Shown: positions 32,577 to 43,532, counted from the first letter of the stretch. The stretch is DNA of 64,000 bases from Moniliella sp. 'wahieum' (GCA_003971905.1 RSEE01000125.1:62001-126000); one strand, 5' to 3'. The notes: generated from the sequence alone by a model not told the origin. A program made the numbers and translations.

Positions 32577-33751
32577 ATGATCCTCCTCCCGCCCGAGAAC
32601 GCCATCATCCAGCATGTGCTGACCCAGCGCTTCGCGGTCCCCGGCGCCGTGGACCAGACCTTCAGCGACTTTGACGGTGTTGCGTACCACGTCGAAGCGC
32701 CCAAGGCCGGCCCCCTGACTCTGTCCATGGACATTCGCTGCTGGCCCCAGCTCGTGGCCCAGGGCGCGGACCAAGTGCTGGCGCGCGAGTATGGCGCCTA
32801 CCTCCTGCCTGCCTCGGAGGTGGAACAGGGCTACTCGGTCTCGCTGCGGTTCGACTATGCCGATCTGCCGAGGGCGAGGCCGCGCGCGCGCTGATCCAGT
32901 CGGTGGCCTTGCTCAAGCGCAATGCGATGGCCGCGCCGTTTGAAGCGGCGTTTGCTGCGCACAAGGCGCTCGCCGAGCAGTCCAAAGTCGTTGAGGGTGC
33001 CCATTCGGCCAGCCGCGGCGGAGCAAGTGACACGCTCGTCATCCCTTACCGGGAGGACGAGACGATCTACATCCTCCCCCTCGGCAGACCGGGTGACGGT
33101 GGTGTTCAGCACCGAGTTCAAGGACGAGACGGACAAAGTGTTTGGCCGCCTCTTCCTCCAGGTACGTGGTTTTGTTTTCTTGTCTGCCTGCCGTGGCGCC
33201 AGTTGCCAGCCACCAGGCACCAGGCACCTGCCCAGCCTCCGCTCACTGTTCTCTTGTCCTAGGAATTTGTCGATGCGCGTCGTCGACCGCAGATCCAATC
33301 CGCGCCGCAGGTGCTGTATTCCAACAAGGAACCTCCGCTCGAGATCCGGCACTTGCCCAACCTGGTGCAGGGAGACAACATTGGCTATGTTACCTTTGTC
33401 CTCTTCCCACGCCACTTCCAAACGCCCGAACTGGCCTATGCGACAGTCAGCACCATCCAGCTCTTCCGCGATTACCTCCACTATCACAGTACGTTTTTTT
33501 TTCGTCTTCTTTTTCTTTTCTTTCCTCTCTGGCATGGTGTGGCGTGGTGTACCACCGGGACCAGACCAGACCAGATCAGGCAAGACAGGATAAACATCTC
33601 CGGTGTGCCAGTCAAATGTTCCAAGGCGTACATGCAGTCGCGGATGCGACACCGTGTTTCGGAGTTTACCAAGGTGCTCAACCGGGCCAAGCCAGAGCAG
33701 GCCGACAAGGAACGCAAAACTGCGTCGGGGCGGACGTTCAAGGCGCGCTAA
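32577..33751 (+). CDS. ARC35: Arp2/3 complex subunit 2 (ARPC2, p34-Arc)
   Basis: Core scaffold of the Arp2/3 actin-branching complex with ARPC4. [19 protein letters not shown] (32577) matches the p34 N-terminus; [83 protein letters not shown] and [18 protein letters not shown] follow. Intron 1 is 33162-33262 (101 bp), then [35 protein letters not shown] and [12 protein letters not shown]; intron 2 is 33489-33611 (123 bp), then [20 protein letters not shown] and [20 protein letters not shown], ending TFKAR at 33751. Both donors are GTACGT. About 310 residues, normal length. Frame steps near 32870 and 33083. Confidence 0.96.
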
Positions 33752-34212
33752 CTACCGCCGCTCCCGGGGCCCTGTCCGCCATGGCTCGGTGCAGGCGCAA
33801 GAACAATCCCATCTGGATGCGTTTTGTCTTTCTCTTGGTGCGCGGACCACGGGACGGCTGTTCTCGTGGTTTTTGGAGACAGACAGGAAGGGGGGGGGAT
33901 ACGATGTGCAGAAAGCAAGTTGTGGGGAATGGGGGAAGAAGAAGTGACAGGTGAGACTTACTTTGCGTGCAGGCCTGGTTGGCTGCTAGGGTCAGAGGGG
34001 GGCAGGCTCCAGACGAAGGGAAATGTGTAGCAAGAAGCGTTCTTGGTTATTGCTTGCTGAGGAGCACACTGGCCTGGCGGTACAGAGGCAGTACAGCGTG
34101 ACGATGCGTTTGGCGGGGACTGGACTTGGACTGAGCCAGGCGCCCTACCGAATGGCCTGCCCGACAAGCGCCGTGTCCTACTGCCGTATAGAATGCCAAA
34201 GGAGGGAGGACT

Positions 34213-35215
34213 AGCCGTTCTTTTCCTCTACACACAGCTCGATCGGGGGATCCAAGCCAGCGTGTGCGTACGGTAATGCCATCGCATTGCTGAGGGCGAT
34301 GAGGGCCCACGCCGCGACCAACGATCGGCATCATACACGCGGACACCAGGGCGCAAAGTGAAGACGCACAGGCCCAGACCGTGGAACAAGAAACCAGAGC
34401 AAGAAATCATTAGGGCCCCCTAGGCAGACGCCCAAGGGATGTATAATATCTGTGTGTAGGCAGGACGTTCATTGCACGCAGCTTTCCTAGCATTTCCTCG
34501 CCGTGAACAAACAGGAACGTACCCGCGTTAGCGTGTTGGCCACCCGGAATACGCGCTCTCATCATTCCCCATTCCCATTCCCAGGGCATTGGGCGCATAT
34601 TACTTTGTTTACTGTCGCAGCTAAGCGACCCTACCTAGCTCACTTCAATCCCATCCGTGCCTCTGGTTCGTCAGCAAGCAGGTTCAGAGTGGTCCCTAGC
34701 TCCGCAAGCTGTGCCGTTCCCGCGCAGCATGTGCAAGTGCGCAAGTGCGGTATCGTGGCCTCGCTAGAGCACAGCATGGGTTTCATTGCACCCGCACCGA
34801 TGCAGTCCATGTTTGGTGTATTGCAAGAGGGCAGTGCGGGATCCCATAGCCCATTCTCCAGCTCGTACGCTCCATCCCCGACGCCGTGATCCACAACGAG
34901 CCGCCCGACTGTGCAGGAGGAGGATGGAGCGGGGCGTGGGAGGGAAGCAATGCGCACTGACTACCGCGTGGTGGGACCTGGGGCAGTGGAGCAATGCGAG
35001 GATGAGGAATGGGGGTGGATCACATTCACATGTTGAGGCATGTTGCGGGGCTCGGGGACGCAGGAGGCGTTGACTACGTATAGGAAGGTAGCAGAGCGCA
35101 CCGCTACGGCATAGAATGCCTGTTGAGAGGAGAAGGAGCTGTTGCTTTGGCGGTTCGCCTGGTTGCCTATAATAACCGACTGACGTTTGGGCTGGGTGCC
35201 GACAAGCAGCACGCG
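34213..35215 (-). CDS. Possible membrane or secreted protein gene, unidentified
   Basis: Weakly supported. Leftward from 35215, one frame gives SSQQAFYAVAVRSATFLYVV and NASCVPEPRNMPQHVNVIHP; a plausible intron (GTAGTC ... CACAG, about 34965-34907) leads to VGRLVVDHGVGDGAYELENG, LWDPALPSCNTPNM, and a cysteine-containing TCTCCAGTAQLAELGTTLN block to about 34650. Further left, FLFHGLGLCVFTLRPGVRVYDADRW and, one frame over, ALIALSNAMALPYAHAGLD with a stop at 34213 could be a hydrophobic C-terminal part. No family recognised, exon joins uncertain, and these could be two genes or none. Confidence 0.25.
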
Positions 35216-35862
35216 CCGGGTGAGCAGGTCGGTTCAAGCGCAATGCGGGTCTTTGTCCTCTGGCAGCTGTAATAGAAGCTCAGTCAAGGATGGATGGGTG
35301 CAGTATCGAGATCTGAGATGAATACCGCGCAGGAGTGGTGAAGCTTGAAGCTTGAAGTACGGCCCATCATCGACATCATCAGAGTGCCAGCGTTGGATGC
35401 TCGACGGTTGCACGTTGCTGCGCAAGTGGGGGGCTCTCTTCCAGCTTCCCCCCAGTACAACAAGCGGTCCACCACCGTGGCATCAGTACTCTCAGTGCTG
35501 TAGAAACACCGCCCCCCTCCCGCCGTGTCGCCCAGTGCGACGGCTGTGTTTGATATGCACTCTGCTATTGACTACTGACGTACTGAGTACTGACGCGTGA
35601 CGTTATACGTTTTCCGTTTCAGGTACGGTGACGCGCTGGTGCACATCAACGCGGGGTAACATGGTAACATGGTAACAATGTAAGAGCATCATGCATCACT
35701 CTTCGACGCCCGAACCTACACGGTCCCCCCACCTCGCGCACCCTCCCTCGTTCCTGTCTACGCTTGGCCCAATCGGCCTCGGGCGTCAGATCTCAGATCT
35801 CAGGGCAGGCCAGCCTGTTGGGGGAGAGAGAGAAGCAGGAACCGAAGCGAGGGTACAAGAGC

Positions 35863-35960
35863 CCTGTCCTGTCCTGTCCTGTCCTGTCCCTGTCCTGTCC
35901 TGTCCTGTCCTGTCCTGTCCTGTCCTGTCCTGTCCTGTCCTGTCCTGTCCTGTCCTGTCC
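35863..35960. repeat. TGTCC pentanucleotide array
   Basis: About 19 consecutive TGTCC units (written CCTGT at the left end), nearly perfect with one extra C near 35890. All six frames read through without stops, producing spurious open frames; it is best read as a noncoding microsatellite. Confidence 0.95.
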
Positions 35961-36639
35961 TACAGAAGGTCGGGGAAGCCCGCCATAGGTCAGGCCACGT
36001 GGGGTACGGTTCCATTACCCCGACGCCGCGGCCTTGCCAGACCGACACCAAGCCGCTCGTCTCCCTTCTCTGCACGTCCACATGTCTTCTGCCTTCCTTC
36101 CCCTCCCCCAGCTGGCCAGGGGACGACGCAGCACGGACGCCGCCTACGCGCTACGCACAGGGCACGCGAGAGGGTGCCAAATCGCGTGGGTGGCGAGGGT
36201 GAACAACTAGGGATAAGCTAGAGCGCATCAGCCGCGCGCACTGCCAAGATCGCCTGCCATTCCCCCCCCTCTGTTCTGTCGCTGTCCCTGTCTCCCCTTC
36301 CCACGCCCGCGCCCGCGCCCGCGCCCGCACAGGTTCTCCGCACGTACGTAGCAGCGCACCCGCGCCCGGTACGAGGGCCCGGACACGAGCGGGTGTGGCC
36401 GTCGAGCCTGGGGGTGGGTCGACGCAGCATGCAGGATGAGAGAAGAAAGAATAAGGAAGGGGGAGTGAGGAAGGAAGAGTGAGGAAGGGGGGGTAAGGAA
36501 TGGAGGTGTGGAATGAGAACCCTAACGGGGGATGAGATATGCGGCGTAGTACAGGAGGCAAAGGCAGAAGACAGACCAAGGAAGGGGGAGCGAAGGGGGG
36601 TGGTACGCTCAGGTGGTGTGCCTAAGCGCTAGGCGCTAG

Positions 36640-37700
36640 CTAGGCACGGACAAACTGCACCACCTCCAGCTGCAACGGCGCGAGATCGAGACAGGTACGT
36701 GTGGTGCGCACGTACCCGGGCAAGTGACGGGGCAGAGACGGCGTGGGTGCGCCCTTACCGTAGGGCGTTTGCGTTTGCGGTTGCGTGGCAGCAGGCGCAG
36801 GCGCCTCGAGGAAACCCTCGGGCGAATCGTCCTCTTCGGGGGAAAAGACAAGGAGCGTGATCTGTTTCGGACTCAAACTGGACGCTGCCGCACGTAACAT
36901 GCTGCCCACCTCGATCGGGGGGACGCCGGTGCACTCGTACTGCACTCCCTGGGCGTAGGGCAGACCAGGCCAGACGCCCAGGGGGGCGCAGTTAGCGCCG
37001 TTAGTGACGGTACCGACGGTGCCTGCCACCGGGATCGACGGCGTACGACACGGGTGAATCCGGTGCGGCGCACGGCGCGGGCAGGGAGAGAGAGAGCAGC
37101 AACGTATTTGGTTCGGCAGACTGCGTGGGCAGACCAAAGTAGAACAGAGCGAGGCAGTCGGGGTTGGTCAGCGTGCCAAGCACGTACCGTTTTCCGGTCG
37201 GAAACCGGTGTGCAAGCCACTCTGCCGCACTGTCCGCGTGGGCAGGGGCGGTATAGATGCACCGCGTCACCTCGAGCTGGGACAGCCACGCCTCGGGGCG
37301 CAAATGCGGGCCGGAAAGAAGTAAGGTGTGGTCCGTGACGACCAGATAGCCGTCCCTGGCACGGGTGGGCATAATGTCAGCGACCAGCGTCGCCAGTCCA
37401 AGCGGCGGGGGGGGGGGGGGGGGGGACGTACGGGAAACAGTAGGTATCCCTCTCGGGGGTGCTGGTGGCGGGGGCCCCCCACAGGGTGGGCACAAGTGCG
37501 CGGCCGCCTGGGGCAAAGTGGAGCTGGAGCCGTTCAGGGCGGGCCGGAAGCGGAAGCGGAAGCGGAAGAGAGCAGGGTCGCAGAGCGTGGTATCGGACGC
37601 GATGCTGGCCGCCTCCCAGCGGTCCACGCCCATGGGGTCGGGCTCGAGCAGCGTCTCTTGGGGCCCCAGGCGAGTCAGGGGAGTCCAGGCAGGCAAAGCA
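36640..37700 (-). CDS. Unidentified protein, two conserved-looking blocks
   Basis: I cannot name the family. Leftward from about 37640: MGVDRWEAASIASDTTLCDP, a Pro-rich linker, an intron (GTACGT followed by a 19-base C run, CGCTGAC branch, GCCAG acceptor, about 37430-37358), then DGYLVVTDHTLLLSGPHLRP, EAWLSQLEVTRCIYTAPAHA, FPTGKRYVLGTLTNPDCLAL and FYFGLPTQSAEPNTLLLSL. After a frame step near 37010: GVWPGLPYAQGVQYECTGVP, PIEVGSMLRAAASSLSPKQI, TLLVFSPEEDDSPEGFLEAP and a C-terminus YVRTTRTCLDLAPLQLEVVQ-FVRA ending at 36640. The alternating strands and hydrophobic ends look like a folded cytosolic protein of about 330 residues. A proteasome assembly chaperone (Pba1-like) crossed my mind but I have no decisive motif. 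Confidence 0.5.
37407..37425. repeat. Run of 19 G
   Basis: A 19-base G homopolymer next to the inferred GTACGT donor of the leftward gene, where it reads as C on the transcript strand. Length is likely unreliable. Confidence 0.9.
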
Positions 37701-37773
37701 GGTGGTGGGAACAGAGGGCGGGCGGGTCGGACGCCGTGCCGAGGCCAGCGCCAGTGGGGCTGCTATCTGCTCT

Positions 37774-39518
37774 TCACGCTTCACACTTTACCTTGAAGTG
37801 AAGCTTCATCTGTAGCGCTTCAATGTTCAACCTGCCCCCCCCGGCCGCTGGGCCGCTCGGCGCCGCGCCTGCCGCGCCTGGCGCGGCGGCACACTCCCCC
37901 TGGGCTCGGCTGGGCACCGCGCCGCCCATGCGTATGCGGCGCCCACGCTCCCCCTTGGATGACGTGATTAATGACGAATGCCAAGCGCCAAGCACGCCAC
38001 ACATCTTCTGCATCCATCCGCCCAACGCAAAATACAATACAGGTGCCGCTCGGTTGGACGCGATGCGCGCCAGGATGATAAGGGCGATCAAGACGAAAAG
38101 AAATGGCCTCCAGGCTCCCGTCGGGACTCGACCAATGTGCCGCTCTCTGCGCTTCTCCTTGTCCTCTCGTGTTGGCCTAGGGAGCCGGACGGGCAGAAGG
38201 TCGATGAGGAGAAAGTGATGGATTGGAGCCAGCGTTGGGTCTGGGTGTAGAGGCATCTATATAGGAGGCCGGACTAGGCACAGGGCCAGTGAGTCACAGG
38301 AGAGAGTGCAAGGCACAGGCCGGGATATGGCAGTGACACGCTGGGAAGCAGCGTGGAAGCCGATATGGAACCGAGGCGAACCTGGTTTACCGACTGGGAG
38401 CTGGAGGATCACAGTCAACATCTCCCCCACCACATCCTTCCCTGTGCTCGCTGCGAACGCTGCCTCGGGGCTGTGTGGTGCATCGGCGTCACGGTGGTCA
38501 GGCGCACCTGAGCGGGATGCGGGGTAAGCGGTAAGCGCTTACCGCTAAGCCAGCTGGTGGCTCGTGCGTTGGCCACTGTGCCTGAGTTCCTCCCTAAGCC
38601 TAGGAGCTCGCTTTTTCTCTCCTGTGTTACTTGTTCCGCAGCGCCCCGGCGGCGACTCGCGGCTTGGTGTTCCTCTGTAGCAGGGGTAGCGGGTTGGCTT
38701 CGACCACCACCTCCACCACCAGTGCGATTGCATCACCCTCGAGGAGCCTTAGCACTCCAGGTCTCCGCAGGGGGTGGAAGGGGCATGGCTTGATCGAGCG
38801 CCCCGGGGCGGAGGCACCGCAGCGAGGGGAAGGTCACGTGCATGCGGGGGTAGGGCTAGCTGCGTGTGGATGTCATCTGCGTTGGGTGCGGGTGTGTGGC
38901 GGCGGAGTTCCGTCGGGGGAGGGAGTGGGAGGGAGTGGGGGATGGTCGATGGTATGCCAAGAACCCGTCACGTGGCTGACGCAGGCACGCACACGTGCCG
39001 TCTGGCGTGGGGGGGGCATGTCACATGTCAGTACGCCTGGCACGGCTCAAGTGCGCGAGGAACGTCCACCGCACAGGCTGAATGTTTCATCCGGCGCCCA
39101 GGCTGCCAGGGACGAGGCACACTGGGCGGGTGGGGCGGGCGCTACGTAAGCGCGTAAGCCGCCAGGCGATCGACGGGGATTGGGCTGGGACACGTGACGC
39201 GCGTGACGCAGGCAGCGGAGATAAAAACCTTTTTTAACGGCCGCAGCCAGGCACGGGCGGAACGAGAGGCTTAAGCTAAAGCTCAGCACAGCTCAGCCCG
39301 ACGCACTCAGCCATCTGCACAGCGCCGCACCGCCCAGCCTCTGCCCCAACGCCGACAAGCCCGCTTGTCGATTGCCGCTTTTCTGCTCTGCTCTTTTCTG
39401 CTCGCCGCCCGCCTTCCTGCCTCCCTCCACCCTTCTGGCTGCGCCCCTGTACAGTGCGTCTTTCTTTCCCCCCTCCTCCTCCTCCTCCGTTCTAACCCCC
39501 CCCCCCCCCCACCGCCAG
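37774..39518. other. Poorly resolved interval upstream of the PFK2 gene
   Basis: A palindromic CTATATAG at about 38257-38264 could be a TATA box for either strand. Leftward, a frame with RPFLFVLIALIILARIASNR (about 38100) resembles one membrane helix. Rightward, two short overlapping frames follow (from ATG 38331, 66 codons; and MEPRRTWFTDWELEDHSQHL with PCARCERCLG, in another frame, ending near 38511). None is convincing. A GTAAGCGGTAAGCGCTTACC palindromic word lies at 38522-38541. A GATAAAAACC sequence near 39220 may be the PFK2 TATA. Confidence 0.3.
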
Positions 39519-41272
39519 CCACCGCCTCCGGCCAGCTCTTCCATGCCGGCCAGATCCTCGTCGCCACCGTCGGCCTCCCCGCGCGCGGCAAGACCCATCT
39601 GAGCCATGCGCTCGAACGCTATCTCATCTGGCTCGGCGTCAAGGCCAAGGTCTTTTCCCTGGGCGACTACCGCCGCAAGCGTCTCGGCCAGCCGGGCGAC
39701 CTGCCCCCCGACTACTTTGCTGTCGGCGGCGGCAGCGCCGCGACCGAAGCGTTGCGCAACCAGATCCTCGATGAGTTTGACGCCACGGTGCGCGCGTACT
39801 TTGCCTCGGGCGGCCAGGTGGTCATTTACGATGCGAACAATGGCCAGGAACGTGCGCGCAAGCAGCTGCGCGACCGCTTTGCGCCCGACCATGTCAGTGT
39901 CATGTTTCTCGAGACGGTCTGCGACGATCCGCGCGTGATCGAGGCCAATGTGCGCGCCGTCAAGCTGTCCAGCCCCGACTACCGCGGCTGGTCCCAGGAC
40001 GACGCGGTGGCCGACTTTTACGCCCGCATCCGGTCCCGCCAGGCCGAGTACGAGACGATCAACAATCCGTCCTTTCCCTATGTCAAGATCATCAATGTGG
40101 GCGAACGTGTGGTGGTCAACAACCTGCGTGGCTACCTCCAATCCCGCATCTGCTTCTTCCTCATGAACGTCCACAACCGCGACCGTACCATCTACCTTGC
40201 GCGTGCGGGCGAGGCGCGGATCGAGCACCTGTACAAGGCCGATGCTGATCTGAGCTCGCTCGGGTGGGAGTATGCACAGGAACTGACGGCGTTTGTGGAG
40301 AAGCTGCGCGACCCTACGCTCGTCTCGCCCCCGCTTTCTGTGAGCGACAAAGCTGCGAGCGATAAGGGCGCGAGCCAGACCCCCAGCTCGGCGGGCAGCC
40401 CGACCGAAGCCAAGTTCGCCTCGTCCCGGCCCCACAGCACCTTGTCTGCCCAGAGTGGCGGGAGCGAGACGCGGCGCTTGGAGGTATGGACGTCGAATCG
40501 TCGGCGCGCGTCGCATTCGTGCTTTTACTTTCGCGAGCAGGGGTACAAGGTGGTGGAGAAGAGCCAGCTGTGTGAACTCAACCCCGGTACGGTGGATGGT
40601 CTGAGTGAGGAGGAAATCCAAGCGCGTTATCCGGAAGACTATGCGCGGTTGCAAGCCGAACCGTATGGAGGCCGCTACCCGCGCGCCGAGTCGTACCATG
40701 ACCTTTGCGTGCGCATCGAGCCGGCCATCCTGGAGCTGGAACGGACGACGAAGGATACGCTGATTGTGGCGCAAGCGAGTGTGCTGCGTGTGCTGCTGGG
40801 CTACTTGCAGGGCAAGCCGCCGCACGAGATCCCCCACCTCGACTTTACCGAGGGCGAGGTGATTGAGATTCGTCCGCAAGCGTATGGGATGCAGACTACC
40901 ACGCACCGGTTTTGGGACCCGGTGGAACGACGTCGGGTACGCGACCAGCTCTGGGCACGACAACGCTCCGCACACAAGTTCCGCTCCGCCCTCCTTCCCC
41001 TCGCCTCGCTCCGGACCGGCCTGAGAAACTGTCGGGCCTCTTCCCACTCGCTCCGGCTACCGCCCTTCCCTCCCCCGCCCCGCGCCACACCGTTCTCCCC
41101 TGCCCGTGTCCATTCCGCCATTGCGCGCTGCCGCATGCGGACCGCTCCAAGGCCTAACCTAGTCCCTTGTCTGGCTCCCTCTGATTCATCTCCTCTCCCT
41201 CTCCCTCTCCCTCTCTCGCCCTGCGCCTCCGTCTCCGCCCTTGCTCCCGTTCCCTTTCGCGCTAGACCTTGA
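39519..41272 (+). CDS. 6-phosphofructo-2-kinase with degenerate fructose-2,6-bisphosphatase domain
   Basis: Makes fructose 2,6-bisphosphate, the glycolysis activator. Kinase half: QILVATVGLPARGKTHLSHA (P-loop), FSLGDYRRKRLGQPGD, VVIYDANNGQERARKQL, SVMFLETVCDDPRVIEANV, YETINNPSFPYVKIINVGER and VVVNNLRGYLQSRICFFLMN. Phosphatase half: TIYLARAGEARIEHLYKADA where active enzymes read RHGES, then LNPGTVDGLSEEEIQARYPE, RYPRAESYHDLCVRIEPAIL, LIVAQASVLRVLLGYLQGKP where active enzymes have His before the equivalent of ASVLR. Both catalytic histidines are therefore absent, so kinase-only activity is predicted. The start is unresolved: no in-frame ATG lies upstream of QILVAT; I begin at a splice acceptor (CCGCCAG, 39517-39518) with a branch-like TCTAAC near 39491, implying an upstream exon or a damaged start. 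A Ser-rich linker near 40330-40470 splits the phosphatase half. Ends at 41272. Confidence 0.93.
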
Positions 41273-41810
41273 CCCACGCGTAAGCGGCGGGGACGGTGGG
41301 CGCCTACTCGGCCCTCTTGACCTCGGTAGGCACCGAGGATCAGATGGGGTTCTCTTCTTGTCTCTTTATTGTTTGGGCATGTGGACGATGGCCTCCCATG
41401 GTCGCCCCCCCCGCCCAGGGGGCTGTAATCTGTATATGTATCTATGGCCGCGCCAGCGCCGCTACACTGTTTGTCTTGTGTCTTGTGTCTGTCCCCCAGC
41501 GTGCCATGTGGTATGGCGATTGATGAGCTAGGCTAGCGTGGCAGAATGGTCTGCACACGGCGGGGCGCAGGAGCCGCGGGGAAAGCGAAGGGGAACACAA
41601 GTGACTAGCCACTAGCCAGGCGAGCACGTGAGAAAATGCAACATTGAATTCATACCCTCCTTGTCCGAGGGGAGGGGTGATGACGATGGATGACGATGGT
41701 GGATGACTCGGCCGACTGTTCGTTTGATGACTCGGACTGAAGAGTGACGAGTGGCTGGCCAGAAGTGGCAACCAACACCTCTTCTCTCCGCCCATCGCCT
41801 GCGCCTGCCC
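41273..41810. other. Spacer between PFK2 and the SIM-RING gene
   Basis: 538 bp holding the PFK2 3' flank and the next promoter. GTGACTAGCCACTAGCC word near 41601. No gene seen. Confidence 0.5.
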
Positions 41811-43255
41811 ATGCCCAGCCGCCCCCGCAACCCCAACATCATCGACCTCACCTCGCCCTCGGACGAAGCAGGCGGCCGCCTGCCCGCCGCCTCCACCTCC
41901 ACCTCCACCTCCACCTCCACCTCCACCTCCACCTCCACCTCCACCTCCACCTCCACCTCCACCTCCACCTCCACCTCCAGCACCAGCACCGCTGCCTCCG
42001 GCTCTGCTGCCCCCCGCGCCGGATGCTGCGTTCCAGCCGACAGATCCGGTTGGCCTTGCCTGCTGGCGGCTCGGACGACACGCCGGCCGACAGCCCGCCC
42101 CCTGCCGCTGCTTCTTCGTCCAGGCCTCCCCGCCCGGAAGCTGTGAATGTAGAGGAGCACGATGCGGAAGTGGTGCGGCGGGAGGAACGACGTGCGCGCG
42201 CTCGTCGTCCGCCTGCCCACACTTTGCCCGGCTCGGGCGGGTCGGAGGAGATTGTGATTACCAATGTGCGCGAGGCACCTGTTGTACGTCCCCCCCCCCT
42301 CTTGTTCCCCAAACCCCTTACCCCCTCCCCCCCCCCTGCTCTGCCTCTCGCTTGTCTGTGCGCTGTGCAAACGAGGACGAGAACGAGACAGAGACGAGAG
42401 ATGAGAGGGCCGGATCGGGGACCCCGTGCGGGTGGCTAACGTTTCAGCATCTGGGCAGCGCGTCGCAACGTGCTTCGGAGGGAACTTGCCGAGCTGCTGC
42501 AAGAGCAACTGGATGCGATTCGGCAAATGGGGCCGATGGCTGGAGCAGCAATGTTACCACCGGAAGGCGGGTTGCCACTCATGTCGCACCAAGAACTGCA
42601 CTTTCACCATGCGGTGCAGACGTTGGTCCAAACGGGCCAGTTGCCACTGAACGACCCGATGGTACGTAGCATGTTGCGTGACGCGCGGCGCGACTCGATG
42701 GGCGCACGGTTGCGCGAGGTGGACCGGCGCATCCAAGCCTTGCCACGAGGCAAGTACGTGCGGACCAAGTACAAGCAACACTACACCCACCGCGGTGGGG
42801 TCAGCGCGCCATTTACCGCGTCGCTACCGCCGCCAGCGGTGGAGGTGGACTTGTTATCGGACGCGCCGCGCATGGGCCAAGCGGGCTTCGATTGGTCCAG
42901 CCACCAAGCGCGCGAACGCGAGCGAGAGTTGGAGCGCGCGTCCCAGCCCATGGGATCAAATGTACCCGTATGTGCCGGGTGCGATTGTGCGCTGCGCACG
43001 GCCGCCGAACAAGAGTCGCTCTTCCTACTTTTTGCCGTGTGGGCATGTGATTGATGGTGCGTGTCGCGAGCGCTTGGGCGGACCAGCCGCAGCTACCCAC
43101 CCCGATCCCAACGCCCCCACGGCCAGGCACACGCCCCGCTCGGTAAACGCAAACGCGCCGACGCACCGTCCGTTGCCTGCCCCGTGCCCGAGTGCGGGGA
43201 ACAGTGGACCGCCGTCCCGGGTCTCCCCCATTCGGCCACCAGGCTCTACGTCTGA
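41811..43255 (+). CDS. SIM-containing RING-finger protein, Slx5/Rfp-like SUMO-targeted ubiquitin ligase subunit
   Basis: Probable nuclear E3 subunit acting on SUMOylated proteins. MPSRPRNPNIIDLTSPSDEA (41811) carries a classical SUMO-interacting motif with acidic flank; a second, EEIVITNVREAPV, lies near 42250, just before an intron at 42284-42447 (GTACGT, CTAAC, 164 bp). Between them is a Thr-Ser dipeptide tract encoded by an ACCTCC microsatellite. Then RNVLRRELAELLQEQLDAIR and a helical region (HHAVQTLVQTGQLPLNDPMV, RDARRDSMGARLREVDRRIQ), KYVRTKYKQHYTHRGG, and a C-terminal RING-like domain: VPVCAGCDCALR, FLPCGHVIDGACRERL, then a basic insert and CPVPECGEQWTAVPG. Ends ATRLYV at 43255. SIMs at the N-terminus plus a C-terminal RING with an insert before the last CxxxC pair resemble Slx5/Rfp1. 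Frame steps near 41995, 42990 and 43030. Confidence 0.75.
41890..41982. repeat. ACCTCC microsatellite coding a Thr-Ser tract
   Basis: About 15 tandem CCTCCA hexamers inside the SIM-RING gene; in the gene frame it encodes alternating Ser-Thr. Copy number is likely variable between strains. Confidence 0.9.
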
Positions 43256-43532
43256 CGCTCGTTTGCCGTGGCTGTCGTCTGTCTTCTGTCGCTCTTGCTC
43301 TTGCTCTTGCTCTTGCTCTTGCTCGCGCTCTTCCCATCCTAGGTACCTCGTCTTCTTCTGCCTCCGCCCCCCGGGAGCTAGGAGGCAACCTATGTTTTAG
43401 TCTATGACCTGTTGTGCCAAAACGAATGTTCTAGTTAAATGATGGCATTGGAACCAGCCAGAGTCAAAGGGAGGCGCGTGCAGGGGGGCGTAGAGGGGGG
43501 GGGGTCCACAGGTCCACAGTGGTCCAGTCACA

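Larger units (their letters stand above)
33752..36639. other. Poorly resolved interval
   Basis: Apart from the weak leftward gene at 34213-35215, nothing convincing. Contains GAAGCTT words near 35341-35357, a triple GGTAACAT word near 35656-35680, GAGTACTGACG words near 35575-35600, the TGTCC array at 35863-35960, a GCGCCC run near 36303-36328 and an AACCCTAA word at 36518-36525. Confidence 0.4.

Noticed and set aside
35691-36221. Open frame of 176 codons with repeated Val-Leu-Ser-Cys-Pro
   Set aside because: Created by the TGTCC array, which is open in all frames.
39365-39518. Open frame extending PFK2 upstream with a hydrophobic leader
   Set aside because: Begins at TTG, contains no ATG, and includes a long C run and an intron-like CTAAC/CAG; best read as leader or intron.
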